Part shown: one piece after another, positions 32,501 to 44,000 of the stretch | How positions within the stretch are numbered: position 1 is the first letter of the stretch | Layout: every line of letters starts with the position of its first letter | NCBI RefSeq assembly: GCF_001625195.1 | Contig: NC_054389.1 | Location: 10,474,520-10,538,519, forward strand | Length of the DNA: 64,000 nucleotides | Source of the DNA: Drechmeria coniospora | Lineage: Eukaryota; Ascomycota; Sordariomycetes; Hypocreales; Ophiocordycipitaceae | Direction of reading: 5' to 3' | The notes under the pieces: model-generated | Database searches by the model: none | What the model saw: the letters and a program-made list of their open reading frames with translations, nothing else | Told to the model about the DNA's origin: nothing | Made by a program: the position numbers and the translations under genes

Positions 32501-33398
32501 AAACGATCCCCTCCGCCGCCTCCGTCAACCCCGCGAATAATCAACGTGACTCGCTCGAGTCGGCACGCACGGCGGCACTCGAACGGTGGCGGATGCGAGC
32601 ATGCAACAGCACGCAACAAAGTGCATTGCCTGCGGCTGTGCCGTGCATGCGTGGGAGCAGACGCAGGCGTGTCGCGACCGGGACAACCAACCCCCGTCCG
32701 TCATTCTCGGCTCTTCTTTTGCCCGTTGCCCTTTGCGTCCCGATCAAGATGGAAGCGATAGTCCGATAATTCGCTGTCGGTGGCCTGCCAAGCGATGCAA
32801 TGAAGGCGCTAGTCGAGGACGAGAGAACCAAGAAAGGAGATGCCAAAAAAAACAACAGCCATCAAAATCGCCGTGTTCCTGGTCCTGGTCCCTGGTCCTG
32901 GTCCCTGGCCCGGGTCTTGGCCGCCCTCTCACCCCCTGGTTCGTTTTGGCTGAACTGCCTGCCCCCCCCCCCTCGTGCCCCCCCTCGTCAGGCGTGCCGC
33001 TGTCGCTTGTCCAACTCCACTCACACCCGACCACCACGCTAGTTCACCCTCACCTAGGCCGTCGGTTACTAGTCCCCGTCAGCTCGACATCTTCGTCGGG
33101 CGGCGGTTGGACATGTCGCATCTAACGGCCGAGCTGGCGTACCCCTTGCCGCTAGCGCAGCGGCATCGTTTTGGCAGCCTCGTTTCCGAAGTTGCAGGTG
33201 CAGCACGCCGGCTCGAACATCAGGGTGCGAGCTGCCAGTACATATACAGCCCGCCTCTCGTCTTTTCGACTTCGCGAGTAGAAGAAGGCCGTCATCCCCC
33301 CGTCCCTGCATTCTCCAGCCCTACCCTGCTGCCTTGTTCAAAGTGACGTCGCTCTCATCAACCGACGTACATTGCTGGCATCGATACCCCCCCCCATC

Positions 33399-35529
33399 AT
33401 GATGATCCCCAACATTGCCGTGGCCGCTCTGGCCCTCGCGGCCGCTCCGTTGGCCGTGGCCCAGAACCCCTATCCCATCACCGGTGTCCCCATCCCGCCA
33501 GAAAACAACGGTGCCGCGCCCATGAGGCTCAACATCAACACCCTCCAAGCCAATGGCGGCCCCATGTGGTAGGTGCCCCTCGTGCCGTCGGCAACCTGGC
33601 CTGGCCGGCTGCGACTCTTCGGCTCGAAGCATGCTCACACACCACCGTAGGGATCTCTACATTCGCGCCAACAGGGCCATGCAGGCCCGCGACGTGAACA
33701 ACCCGCTTGGCTGGTTCCAGATCGAAGGTAACGCACCCTCCCTCCCCCTTCTCCGGCGACGGACCTCCGTCTTGGTGCGTGTGCTGACGAGACGAACCCA
33801 AAAGGCATCCACGGACGACCGTTCATAGCGTGGAACAACACAGGAGGAAGACGGGCTACCGGCTGGGCCGGCTACTGCCCTCACGGTGTAAGTCGCAGCC
33901 GCCCTCGCTTGCCACCCGCCATCCGCAGGCGCATCCCTGCTGACCCGCACGAAACAGGAGGCACTCTTTGTGTCGTGGCACCGACCATACGTCCTACTCT
34001 ACGAGGTGAGCCTACCCACGTGCGCGACGGCGCGGAGAGAACGCAGATCTGACTCCCTCGGCAGCAAGCGCTTGTCATGAACGCGAAGCGCATCGCCCTC
34101 AAATATCCTCAAAGCGTCCGGGCGCAGTACGTCGCTGCCGCCAACCGACTCCGGGCCCCCTACTGGGATTGGGCCTCGAACCCGACGGTGCCGCCGGCGA
34201 CGGTGCCTGAGAGGGTCACCATCATGATTCCCGACGGCAACAGAAACAGAGTCGTTCCGAGGGAAGTCCGCAACCCGCTCACCAACTACAAGGTCCCCGA
34301 CGCGGCCCGGCAGTTCGATGGCTTCCAAAACCTGCAGCAGACGACACGGTGCCCGTCGCCGCAGAGGTACCCGGAGTCGGCCAACACGCTGCTCGCCCGC
34401 CGCCCGTACAGGTCGTGGATCTACGATCTCTTCACCCGCGGTACCACCTTTTCCGAGTTCGCCGTCTCCGGCGGCAACATTGTCAGTCTCGAGCTCATCC
34501 ACAACGGTGTCCACTGGGACGGCGCGTGCGGACAGCAGTTCCTCAGCCCGGACCTCTCCGCCTTTGATCCTCTCTTGTACGTCACCCCCGTCCGGCTCCT
34601 TTCCTCCGCTCCTCCCCATTTCCTTCGTCGGGCGCTGACCCGGTGCTAGCATGCTGCATCACACAAACATCGACCGCTTCTGGAGCTACTGGCAGGCCAT
34701 CCACCCTACGCAGGGCATCTTCACCAACTCGTACAGCGGCCAGTCGCGCTGGGCGACCCCTGGCGGCACCACCATCAACTCGGCGTCGGCCCTCCAGCCC
34801 TTCTACATGGCCAACGGCTCTCCGCACACGACCCAGACCGTCCGCAACATCCGGAACTTTGGCTACACGTACGAGGGCCTCGAATACTGGAGAATGTCGC
34901 CTGCCCAGTTGACGCAGTCGGCCACGACCCTCATCAACCGAATGTACGGCCCAACCACCGGCCCAACCCGGGGCCAAACCAGGGGCCAAGGCATCGCGCG
35001 CCGGGCCGAGACGCAGAATATCGAACGATTCTTCGTTCACATCACGGCCGAACGCGGCGACCTCCAAAGGCCGTGCGAGATCGAGATTAGCGTCGACGGC
35101 AAGGTCTGCGGCAGTGTCGTCGTCATGAAGGCGCCGGCCGCCGGTCCTCTCGAGGCCGCCTTGGCTCTCGACCGCGTCGTCGCGCCCGTGGAGACGGCAA
35201 ATCTCGCCGGCAACACGACCCGCGACGTCGTCTCTAATGGCATGACGATTCGCATCTGGAATCCCGATGGCAGCCTCCAGCAGCTCCCGAAGAGCCTCAA
35301 CGCCACGCTCGAGAATGTCCTCATCACGCCAGCCGTGCAAAAAGACCAGTTCCCAAAATTCGGCGCTCGGAAAATGTCCAAGGTGAAGAACATAAAAGTC
35401 AACACGAACTTCCAGGTGAACTACCAAAACATGAAAAACGTCCAGGGCAGTGTGAAGTCGCACCTGAAGACGGTGATGCAATCCAGTCAAACTGTGAAAG
35501 CCTACAAACAGATGGAAATAAGCTATTAG
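33399..35529 (+). CDS. Secreted tyrosinase (type-3 copper monophenol oxidase)
   Basis: Model: join(33399..33568, 33651..33727, 33805..33887, 33958..34005, 34065..34576, 34650..35529), 589 aa; every junction keeps the frame. A signal peptide (MMIPNIAVAALALAAAPLAVAQ) is followed by the copper domain. CuA ligands are expected at His85 (GIHGRPF), His109 (GYCPHG) and His118 (SWHRPY); CuB ligands at His272 and His276 (IHNGVH) and in FMLHHTNIDRFW (~300-301). Cys107 sits where fungal tyrosinases form a Cys-His thioether. Residues ~345-589 form the C-terminal domain that shields the active site. Tyrosinases hydroxylate phenols and oxidise catechols to quinones, feeding melanin formation or protein cross-linking. 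It stands alone, with no polyketide or other melanin genes nearby. An alternative start is the adjacent ATG at 33402. Confidence 0.92.
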
Positions 35530-37229
35530 TGGGAGCGAGTACATATCTTTTTCATAATGCGCGCATTTTTCGGATATACGTTTGGATATATTATTTGAAT
35601 ACATTTCTATTTTTTTTTCTCTTCGGAACTTTTTACTTGCCCAACCTCGCCTTGCCGCCGTGCGCGCGCCCGTGCCAGTCTGCTTTCCCTATTGCCGCTC
35701 CGATGCGCGGTGGCCGATCGTCCCGTACTGTCCTTCGTTGGCCCCCTATCATGCGATACATACGTACTCGGTCCGTGCACAGTAGATGAACAAAGGAACG
35801 AGTGAATGCTGAACGCTGACTTGGACGCTTTTCCACTCCGCGTTGGCTTGTTTCATCGTACTTTCATCGTACGTCGTTCCATCGAGGCATGCTAGGTTGA
35901 GGCTGCTTGCGCCGTTGCATCTATTGTTTCCTTACGTCAATGCCATATTTCTGTCCAGCACGCTCGCCCTTGCGCTCGTTGTCTTTCATCTCCTTGCCGC
36001 AATATGTTTGCTTTTTGCTGGGGCTCCCAGATGGTGATCACCATCCGAGATCCGGAAGGGAGGGGTTCAGGCGGAGCCCCGGCGGAGTCGATTCCGCCAT
36101 GGGCAGGACGGATCGATGACCAGGTGCCAAGCCGGGACGGAATATCTCGCATCGCCCTCGATCCTACTCTCTCACAATGCCTGCGCTAAGGACCCAGCCG
36201 GCTGGTTATTATTAGCGTGCTCTTTATTTCAATATTATGGGCAATTTTGAGTGGCTCAGACGACGGCAATTGATGCCCAATTTGGCAGTCGGATCCACCT
36301 GAGATAAACCAACCAATGGCACAACACCGATTCTCAGGAGGTCGTGTTACCGATTCCCAGCCACAGTGGGCTAGTGGTACGGAGTACTCCGTGCGGATAC
36401 ACCTCAACTCCGTACTGTATTACATGCTACTTGTGTCACATATCGAATCGCCATGTACTCCGTATACAGTACAACTCCTTGTACCGTAAGTAAATGTACG
36501 AAGTAATATTGAGTACATGTACTGTACTCCGTACTCCGTACACCTACAAGTATTACTTACACATACGGATATATCTGCGAATTATTTACTTACTAAGCAG
36601 CAGGTACCTACACGCACAAGTGCCTACTTCGGGGTGCTTGTACGGAGTGCTTGGTATGGGTATGCATCACATGTATATTTACTGTTTATTGCACAACTTG
36701 GATCCATCGTACAGTAGCACACTTGCAATAGATGTACAGAGGTAGTCTGCATCGATCTACACCTACTATCCGGGTCCACCAAGCCGGCTCGGCTGGAAAG
36801 AATGCTGCGAGTGGCCCATTCCCTCGCTGCCTGCCTCTGCCTGTGGGTGCCCTCTCAAGTCCAGAGGCCGTTGTGTTCAAGGCTTCCGCTGCGTCGTGTG
36901 CCACATGGCAATTCCGTGCCTCGCAAGGCGCTCATTAGCACTCGTCGCCTAGCGAATCCCGAGGGAGTCGTGTATCCAAAGACGGCGGTATGATCTGCTA
37001 GCGGGTCAGGCGCAGCAGGAAACGTCATCGAACGAAGTCTTGAGTTTTCCACGTCGTAGCCGCCGGCGATGGCACCGAAGCATCACCGTGTAATCTCGGA
37101 GTCATGTAGCCAGCTGAGCGTAAGGTGATATTGCCGGAAAAGCAGGTGCAAGGAATTCATCCTCGCTCGTGTCTTGTCGGAACCGCCCTGCACCACTCGT
37201 GACGTCGCGCGTCATTGGGTCAACACCCT
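35530..37229. other. Intergenic region
   Basis: No gene supported. TACTCCGTA-type words are concentrated at about 36380-36660. The first ~100 bases after the tyrosinase stop are T-rich and likely include its polyadenylation region. Confidence 0.6.
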
Positions 37230-40200
37230 TCAAGGATCCATGTCGTCCGGCTCGACCATCCGTCCCAGAACTAGGCTTTCCTTGACAAGTTCGTCGGACA
37301 GCACACGCACCATCCCCCCCACCGGCGCCCCGGCAGTGACCTTCTTCCTCCTTTTCGGCCCTGACTCCGGTGCGGGCAAAAGCACGTCGTCGACGGTGCC
37401 GACGGACTTTTCGACGTACAGCCAGTCGAACGGCTGCCCCCGGCGTTCGCCCTGCCGTAGTGCGTCCCGGCCTTGCTCTACCGTCGACACCCTCGACAGA
37501 AGGGAGGGTCCGAGAGCCTGAACGAGGAATCTGTAGTGCTGCGTCGTCGGCCTCCGTGCCTTCCTGGCATCCACAACCATCAGCACACTCTGTCCCAGCA
37601 GCAGCTTCCGCCTGTGCTCCATGACATCCGCCAGCCTCGCTCCGAGGGCCGGGTACGATGACAGGGTCCGTGATCGGATGGCGCCGCCGAGGACCTTGGA
37701 TGAGCCGGCACTCAGCAGGTATGGCTCCCAGTCGACAACGTTCCCCTTGTCCAGACATTTGGTGATCCAGCCAGGATACAGGCAGGGTAGGCCGAGGGCC
37801 AGGGCTTGCAGATACTTGGGTGTCCTTGAATGGCCGTCGGCGATGACGGCCGCGAATCCGCAGCTCGCGCGGGCCCTTGCCAGCCTCATGCAATCCGTGT
37901 CGTCGGTCGCCGTGTTGCTCGTCGCGTTTGCGTTCGCCGACAGCTCGAACAGCTCTTGAAACCCTTCCTCGACCACGGTACCGGCCGCTTGCAAGATCCT
38001 ACCTTCCAGACTCTCCCGCACTTGGCCTGAACTGTCGGAGAGGAAAGAAAGGGCAAAGACCATGCCCTCGAACAGGCGGTGGCCCCGATGGGTCGACGTG
38101 ATGCTCTGGCGAAAGGCTCGCCCCGTCCTGGAGGGCGGTAGGCCGCTCTTGTCAAAGGTAGACGCCGGCGGCTGAGAGTGATGCAGCTCATCCGTCGAGT
38201 CCGACAAAAGGCTCGCCGACGGCCTCACCCTTTTGGACGCTCGCCTTACTCCATCTGCCGTTTCAGCCTCGATCGCGCTCCTCAGCGCGCGCTTCCGCAG
38301 GTTCATGCTGCTGGCCGGCGACACCGTTTTCGCTGACCGCCTTCCATCGGCCGCCCGTGACTCCTGGGTCCCGGGCGTCGTCGTGGACGACGGAAGCGGT
38401 GTCACGGATAAGCTTGACAAGCTGGAAGTTGGCTCCATGACGGGTTCCCGAGCACGACGGGGCTGGTGCGGAGTCAGGCAGTTGCGAGCACTTCTGCGAG
38501 GCTTTGCCACCGCGCCAGCCTCGACGAGCAATCCCTCCGACTCGGAGCTGAGGGCCGGACTGTCTCCGCCATCCTTCCTTCTTGGAGCTCGTCGCTGAGT
38601 GGGCGGGTAAGACGAGGTGTCTGCCGTGCTGCCGCAAGCATCCCTGCCGTCGTCGGCATCGACTTCCACAAGTGTTGGCAGCTCCGGGTCCGAAGCAGCC
38701 GATGGTCTCGGCAATTCCCCCTCGGATGGGCATCGTATGGGGCTGGTAGCGGGGATCATATCCTCGTCCAGCGCATCGTCCTCCCCTTCCCTGTCTTGCC
38801 CAGAGTTCTCCGGCTCTCCATGTGTTGGCTCCAGGTCGTCGCCCGCTCCACCCGCTTCGCCCGGGGTCGCCTTGGTCGAAGCGATCGGCATGTCCAACGA
38901 AGCCGTGGGAAGTTTTTGAGAATTACGGATGACTGCAACGTCTTGGCTCTTGTCCAAGTCCGTTCCTGCGCCCGCACCTGGGTCGGCACCTGCGCCTGCG
39001 CCCGTGCCTGCGTCCACGCCGAAGGTGCTTCCGCTGCTATAAACTCTCCGTTTCTTCCTGCTCTGGTGCTCGCCAGAGTCCCGTCGCGAGTGCCTGGTGA
39101 AGCTAATCTTGTCCATCTCGGCTTCGGCCCGCGCCCGCTTCTTCTCCACCGCTTTCCGGCGTTCCTCCTGCATCGTCAGGGGATCGTCGTCATCCGAGTC
39201 CAGGTCGACCGGCTTTTCTCCACCGCTCGTCTTTCTCTCTTGCGATTGCTTCATCGGCACGTAGTGGGCGAACGGTTGCCGGCCGACGGAGGCCTTTGCT
39301 GCTTGAAGCGTGGGTGACTCGGGGATGAGTTCTTCCCTTGCCGAGGCCTTCTCGGCAGGGCTGTCCTCGGGGACGGCAGGTCCATTCTTGTCCTTCAGCA
39401 AGGTCCCTGGGACGTCGTGCCACCGTGGCGGGCTTGATGTGCGTGCGTCGGTTGGCGAGGAAATATTCGCTCGGTTCTTGAGGGGCGACGTCTGGAGGGC
39501 GTTGGGCGAGATAGAGTTGAGGAAGATGTTGGGGGAGGGCCGCGACGAGGTCGGGCTGGCTTTGGCCGCCGACGAGAGCTGCTGGGTCTGGCCGAAGAGC
39601 TGGCTCCCCGCAAGTGGGGCCAGGACGCTCAGCTTGGCGGCAAACGGGTTGGTAGGCAATGCCGGCGTTTCGGGTGGAAGATCCTGCGGCTTGTACGGAG
39701 TGTAGCCGGTGTTGGAGTTGAGCTGAGATGTATGGTCGGTGGTGCGCCAGTCGCTCCTCGTGGGCTCGAGGCCGGCGTCGACGGAAACTTGGGATGACGG
39801 CCGGACGTGATCGCTGAGGTGATCGAAGATGACGGCGCCCGTGTCGCCCTCCTGAAGAGTCCTTTGTTCCTCGCTGTTCTGCTGCGTCGGCTCATCGGGG
39901 CTCGCGGGGAGGAGATGGGCGAAGAGATCGTAGTCGCGGTCTGCGTTGACCTGCGTCGGCGTCTGTTGGGAGGCGTCCATCTTCCGTCCCAGGCCAGCCG
40001 TCGACGTTGTCTGCGTCTGCTTCAACGCTGCGCCGTCTGGCGCGAGGGACCTTTCGCCGACGGCGTGTGTTTTGATTACGAAGGAAGAGTCATTCTTCCA
40101 GGGTAAATCCTCGGCTTCGACTCCGTCGGCTTCGTGGACGGCACCACCATCAATCTTTACCTCGTTGCCAGTCACCGTCTCTTCTTGATCATCGGTTCGT

Positions 40201-40410
40201 CTGGCCTGTCACCACCAATGGATTAGCTGGACAGGGATAGATGACGAGCGACGAGCGACGGGCGATGGATGACGTGACACAAGGTCCGTAAGCATGCAGG
40301 GGAGAGGAGGGTGCCCGAGTACGTACCTCTTTGTCGACACGAAACCAGGCCTGATGGGCCGCGAAGACGGCCTCGCTGTTCTGGGATTCATTGCTCCCAT
40401 CGAGGGCCAT
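37230..40410 (-). CDS. CRB2: Tandem-BRCT DNA-damage checkpoint adaptor, Rad9/Crb2 (53BP1-like)
   Basis: Model: complement(join(37230..40205, 40327..40410)), 1019 aa. The first exon encodes MALDGSNESQNSEAVFAAHQ and ends FRVDKE; the 121-nt intron is in phase 0 and exon 2 resumes ARRTDDQEETVTG. An in-frame ATG at 40452 would add 14 residues. The N-terminal ~700 residues look disordered and carry several SQ/TQ sites (TQTTS, ASQQ, PTQV, SSQVS, TSQL), candidate Mec1/Tel1 phosphorylation sites. The C-terminal ~270 residues fit a tandem BRCT module (GHRLFEGMVFALSF; LYPGWITKCL; LLGQSVLMVVD; FDWLYVEKSV). This architecture is that of fungal Rad9/Crb2, which links damage-marked chromatin to checkpoint kinase activation. 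A Tudor domain, expected before the BRCTs, was not obvious by eye. Confidence 0.8.
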
Positions 40411-41098
40411 CGGCGTCAACTCTGCCCGCGCACGCGGCTCGGGTCGCCTCATTTTCGTAACTTGCTCAACATTTCGAAATCGGGAGACATGGGATCGAGT
40501 CTCGACTACAAAGGCTAGCAACCAAGCCAACGTCGGGGGGAGGAGAATGAATGGCTTCCATTTGCGCGGCGGTGACGCGCTATCACGTGATTCACAAATG
40601 GCTGTCCTTTATGCACAGAGAAGCAGCCCCACTCTAATACATACTGTAGTCTACTTAAGTACTGTATACTTAGCACTCCGTACTCCGTAGTTGTACTTCA
40701 ATTAATGCTGTAAGTAAGTACTCCGCACGGAGTAATATTACTTACTTGCTGTACTCCGTATTAATAATTATAATATTAATACGGAGTAATGCATGCTGAA
40801 TTCCGCTCTACTTGGTACCGAAACAAACCTATACTTAATGTACATGTGCAGCATGGAAGTAAGTCCACCTACTCCGTACTATACAACTACTTACAGTAGG
40901 TGTACTGTACTTGTAGTATTAGTCAGCACTTACTATGTATACTCATCATGCTGAAATATATCCAAGCACACGGCAGATCCATTGCTTGCAGCATCTTTGC
41001 ACCTTACAGCGCTCTAGACGTTGACATGGAGAGTGCTGCAGGATATGGTAGAACACCAAATCCACAACAAACATCCCCATGGGCCGTTGGCTGTTGCT
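40411..41098. other. Intergenic region with TACTCCGTA motifs
   Basis: The part nearest 40411 is the CRB2 promoter. From about 40640 to 40920 there are many TACTCCGTA / TACGGAGTA words mixed with AT-rich TAATATTA stretches. No gene seen. Confidence 0.65.
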
Positions 41099-44000
41099 TC
41101 AAACAGAACCTTCACGCTTCTGCCAGTCGCCCTCGTTCCCCCAGCCGCCCCCGGAATAATCCGCAGTGGAGCGCAACTTTGCCCACCTACTGTCGGGAGG
41201 AGCTTGTGCCGCCATATGACCTCCGGCGTTTTGCTCCTTGTAGCCTGGCCTTCCTGAAGCTTGCTGAGAAAAAAGTGGCCGAGGCCGTAACTCCTGCTCT
41301 ACGGGAGATCGCAATTGAATCTGCCCGGGAGCAGTTGTCCCGCTCGGTGCGACGGTGGACGTGGGCGTTGACGTGGATACAGGACCTGAAATGCTGTGTC
41401 GGCCCTGCCCCATCACAGCCTCATGTCCTGCCTGCGCGATGCCCAGGGGAGTTGGTATGCCCGTAGGCGGTCCGGAAGCACGTTGTGGGTGCATTCTTGG
41501 CCTGTCACTGGCCGCGGGCGAACCTTGACTCGGATGCCAGCCTTGAGGGCCCCGAGGCTGCTGCGCGAGCTGCTCCGGAGGTGCCGTGCTTGGGGCAAGT
41601 TTGGTGCTCTGGAACCATTTGGCCCACTTCTTCTCCTTCTCCTTGCCTAGAGGACTGGCGAAACCTGGTTGTGAGACATGTGCAGCGCTTTGGTGAACGG
41701 CCTGCGGCGCAATTTTCGCGTCCATCGACACAGTCGACGGAACTTGCTGCTGAGGGTAATGTCCTGTGATGGTATGACCCTGTGGTGGTGCCTGACTGTG
41801 CGGTGATATCTGGCCGTGCGGTGACGTTTGATAAACAGGCGGCGACATTTGCCCTTCCGTGACTTGGCTCCGCGGCAGGACCAAGCCGCGAGGAGGTGGG
41901 CCTGTCGCTGGCCGTTCAAGGTGCCGCTGACCTGGTTCTTGCTGCCAGGGACCCTGCATCTGCAACGCAGTGGTGGCTTGAATCTGCTGCAAGCTTGGCC
42001 TTTGCATACTCCGGCATGACGAGGATGAGTGTTGTGACCCTGACGCTGTCGAGCTCGGCCTGGAGTCGTTTGCTTCGACCTTTTGATGCCCCGCGCCGAT
42101 CTGAGATTCGTCGTGCTCCTCGATCCTGCCGAGGAGATGTGCAGGCGGAGAGCAGGCAGATTTCTCCGCCAGAGTTGCTGGCAACCGGTCGGTGGTTATC
42201 CGAGGACTGCCGGATTTTGTTTTGGCGGGAGGCAGACGGGACCCGTCCGGAGACACCTGGTAGCCGATGGGATGTTCCCCATCGAGCAGCCCCGGAGACG
42301 TCGCCTTTCGTCCCTTCTTCGGTGCCGATTCGATCCGGGGAGCTTGCGGCCGGCCAGTTGCACCAGGACTTGCATCTTGAACCGGAAAGTAGGATCCCGG
42401 CGGGTGCCGATGCGGCAGCTTGTTAGGAACTAGTGGACCTTGTGTGGATGCCCGAGGGCCTGATCCGGGGGTGCTGGTGATGGGCGACGGCGTGAATACC
42501 ATTTCACCATAACCCTGCATGAGTGCAGGGTTCAAGGAAGCACGCCGAAACTTTTCCAACGGTGACGGGGTTTGCAGTGGGAAGCTGGACGGTTGGCTTT
42601 CGGCCCTGGGCCGCACCGAAGGCATCATCCCGGTGGCAACGGTAGCGACTTGATAACCTCCCCGAACAGGAGAGGGTGATGGTTTCGCTGCCGTCGACCG
42701 GTCCTTTTCAGGCACCGCCGGGGGTTGATCGTCAGACGAGCTCCGCTGCGGTGAAGGGAATCCCACAAGACTATGGGGGCGAGCAGTCTGGGAAAGCTTC
42801 GAGTAGGCAGCATCGTTTGCGTGTACGGACGGAGCAGGCAACGGTCGTTGCTTCTGCCAAGAATCCCTTGGACCATCCCGAGATGGGCCCTGCGATGGCA
42901 GACCCTGCGTTGGCGCTGCTCGATACGGCGGATACCCGTGCGAGCCGGCTGATGGATAGCTTTGAGATCGCAGTTGAGCTGGTGAAGGCGTATAGAATGG
43001 CTCCTCTGGATAGGGCGGTTGTTGACCCTGGCGCGGAAGGACAGAGGTCTTGTGAGCAGCAGTCGACATCGAGTCAGAGTCGGCTCGTCGGCGTGCTACG
43101 CTTGAACCGATCGAATCCGACACCTGTGCAGCCGGAGAGGGTTCCCTCGACAACGGGGGCCGTTCTTGTCCATGGGCTGGCATTAGGACGGATGGAATCT
43201 CCGGTACGATGTTCTGAACTTTTGACTCCAGTGAGCCAACTTGTTCCAAAGTCACCGCACTCGACCCCGGCACAGGAACGGCTTGCTGGGAAAGCGGCTG
43301 TGAAGGATGACCAAATCCGCTCGTTGTGTCTTGCTTCGTCTCTTGTTCAAAAGCGGACGCCTGTGTCGCGACGGTTCCGGGAATAGGCAGGGATGCGGCT
43401 TTCCGAGGACCGGCTGGTTGCGCCGTCGTATCGGCAGATGGCTTCCTGGGAGGAGCCAAGACGCAAGGAACGGTGCTTGGGTCAAGGTTCGCGGAGGTAC
43501 CCGAGGCCATCATGAGTGACACCTCGCGTTGTATTGAGCTGCCGATGGTCCTCCTTCTCTCCGATGTGGACCACGACGATTCCTCGACATCAATTTTCCC
43601 GGGCACATACGGCAGGTAATTCTTTTGCACACCCGAAGAGCCTGCCGGCTTCCTCGCAATCTTGAATTCTTTGGCCGTTTCTGTCCGCGGTTGGCTCGTT
43701 GAGTGGGCACGCTGGGGCAGCTGGTTAGGGGACCAGATGTAAAGCGACTGTCGATGCCGCTCCTGTTCTTGGTCTACCGGAGGTTTCTGCCGTTCCGTTT
43801 CCTGCCCCCCTTGGTTCGACGTTTTCTGTGATGACTCCCCCGGCGTTGGTAGCTGCGACGATTCAATGCCATTCTGCATCGTCCCCTGTGCTGGCTGTTC
43901 GAACCGGCTTCGCGCCCCCATCCCCGGCATGTCAGGTTGAAACGCAGGGCATTCGTTTGATGACGGCTCACTACGCTCCGCCGGTATCTTCTCCTTCTTG

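Larger units (their letters stand above)
24083..33398. other. Gene-poor region of about 9.3 kb
   Basis: No open frame here shows a recognisable domain, a plausible exon chain or protein-like composition that I can support. 24.2-26.7 kb is GC-rich ordinary-looking sequence with microsatellites (CTGC x6 at 25723-25746; GATGAC-type at 26742-26805). 26.99-31.7 kb is saturated with TACTCCGTA / TACGGAGTA / GTAC words. 31.8-33.3 kb is again ordinary, with C-runs. The last ~150 bases should carry the tyrosinase promoter. Confidence 0.6.

Noticed and set aside
21885..35529. Secondary-metabolite cluster (acyltransferase, extensin-like protein, tyrosinase)
   Set aside because: No polyketide synthase, peptide synthetase, terpene cyclase, P450 or cluster regulator is present, the acyltransferase is dead, and the genes are separated by long gaps.
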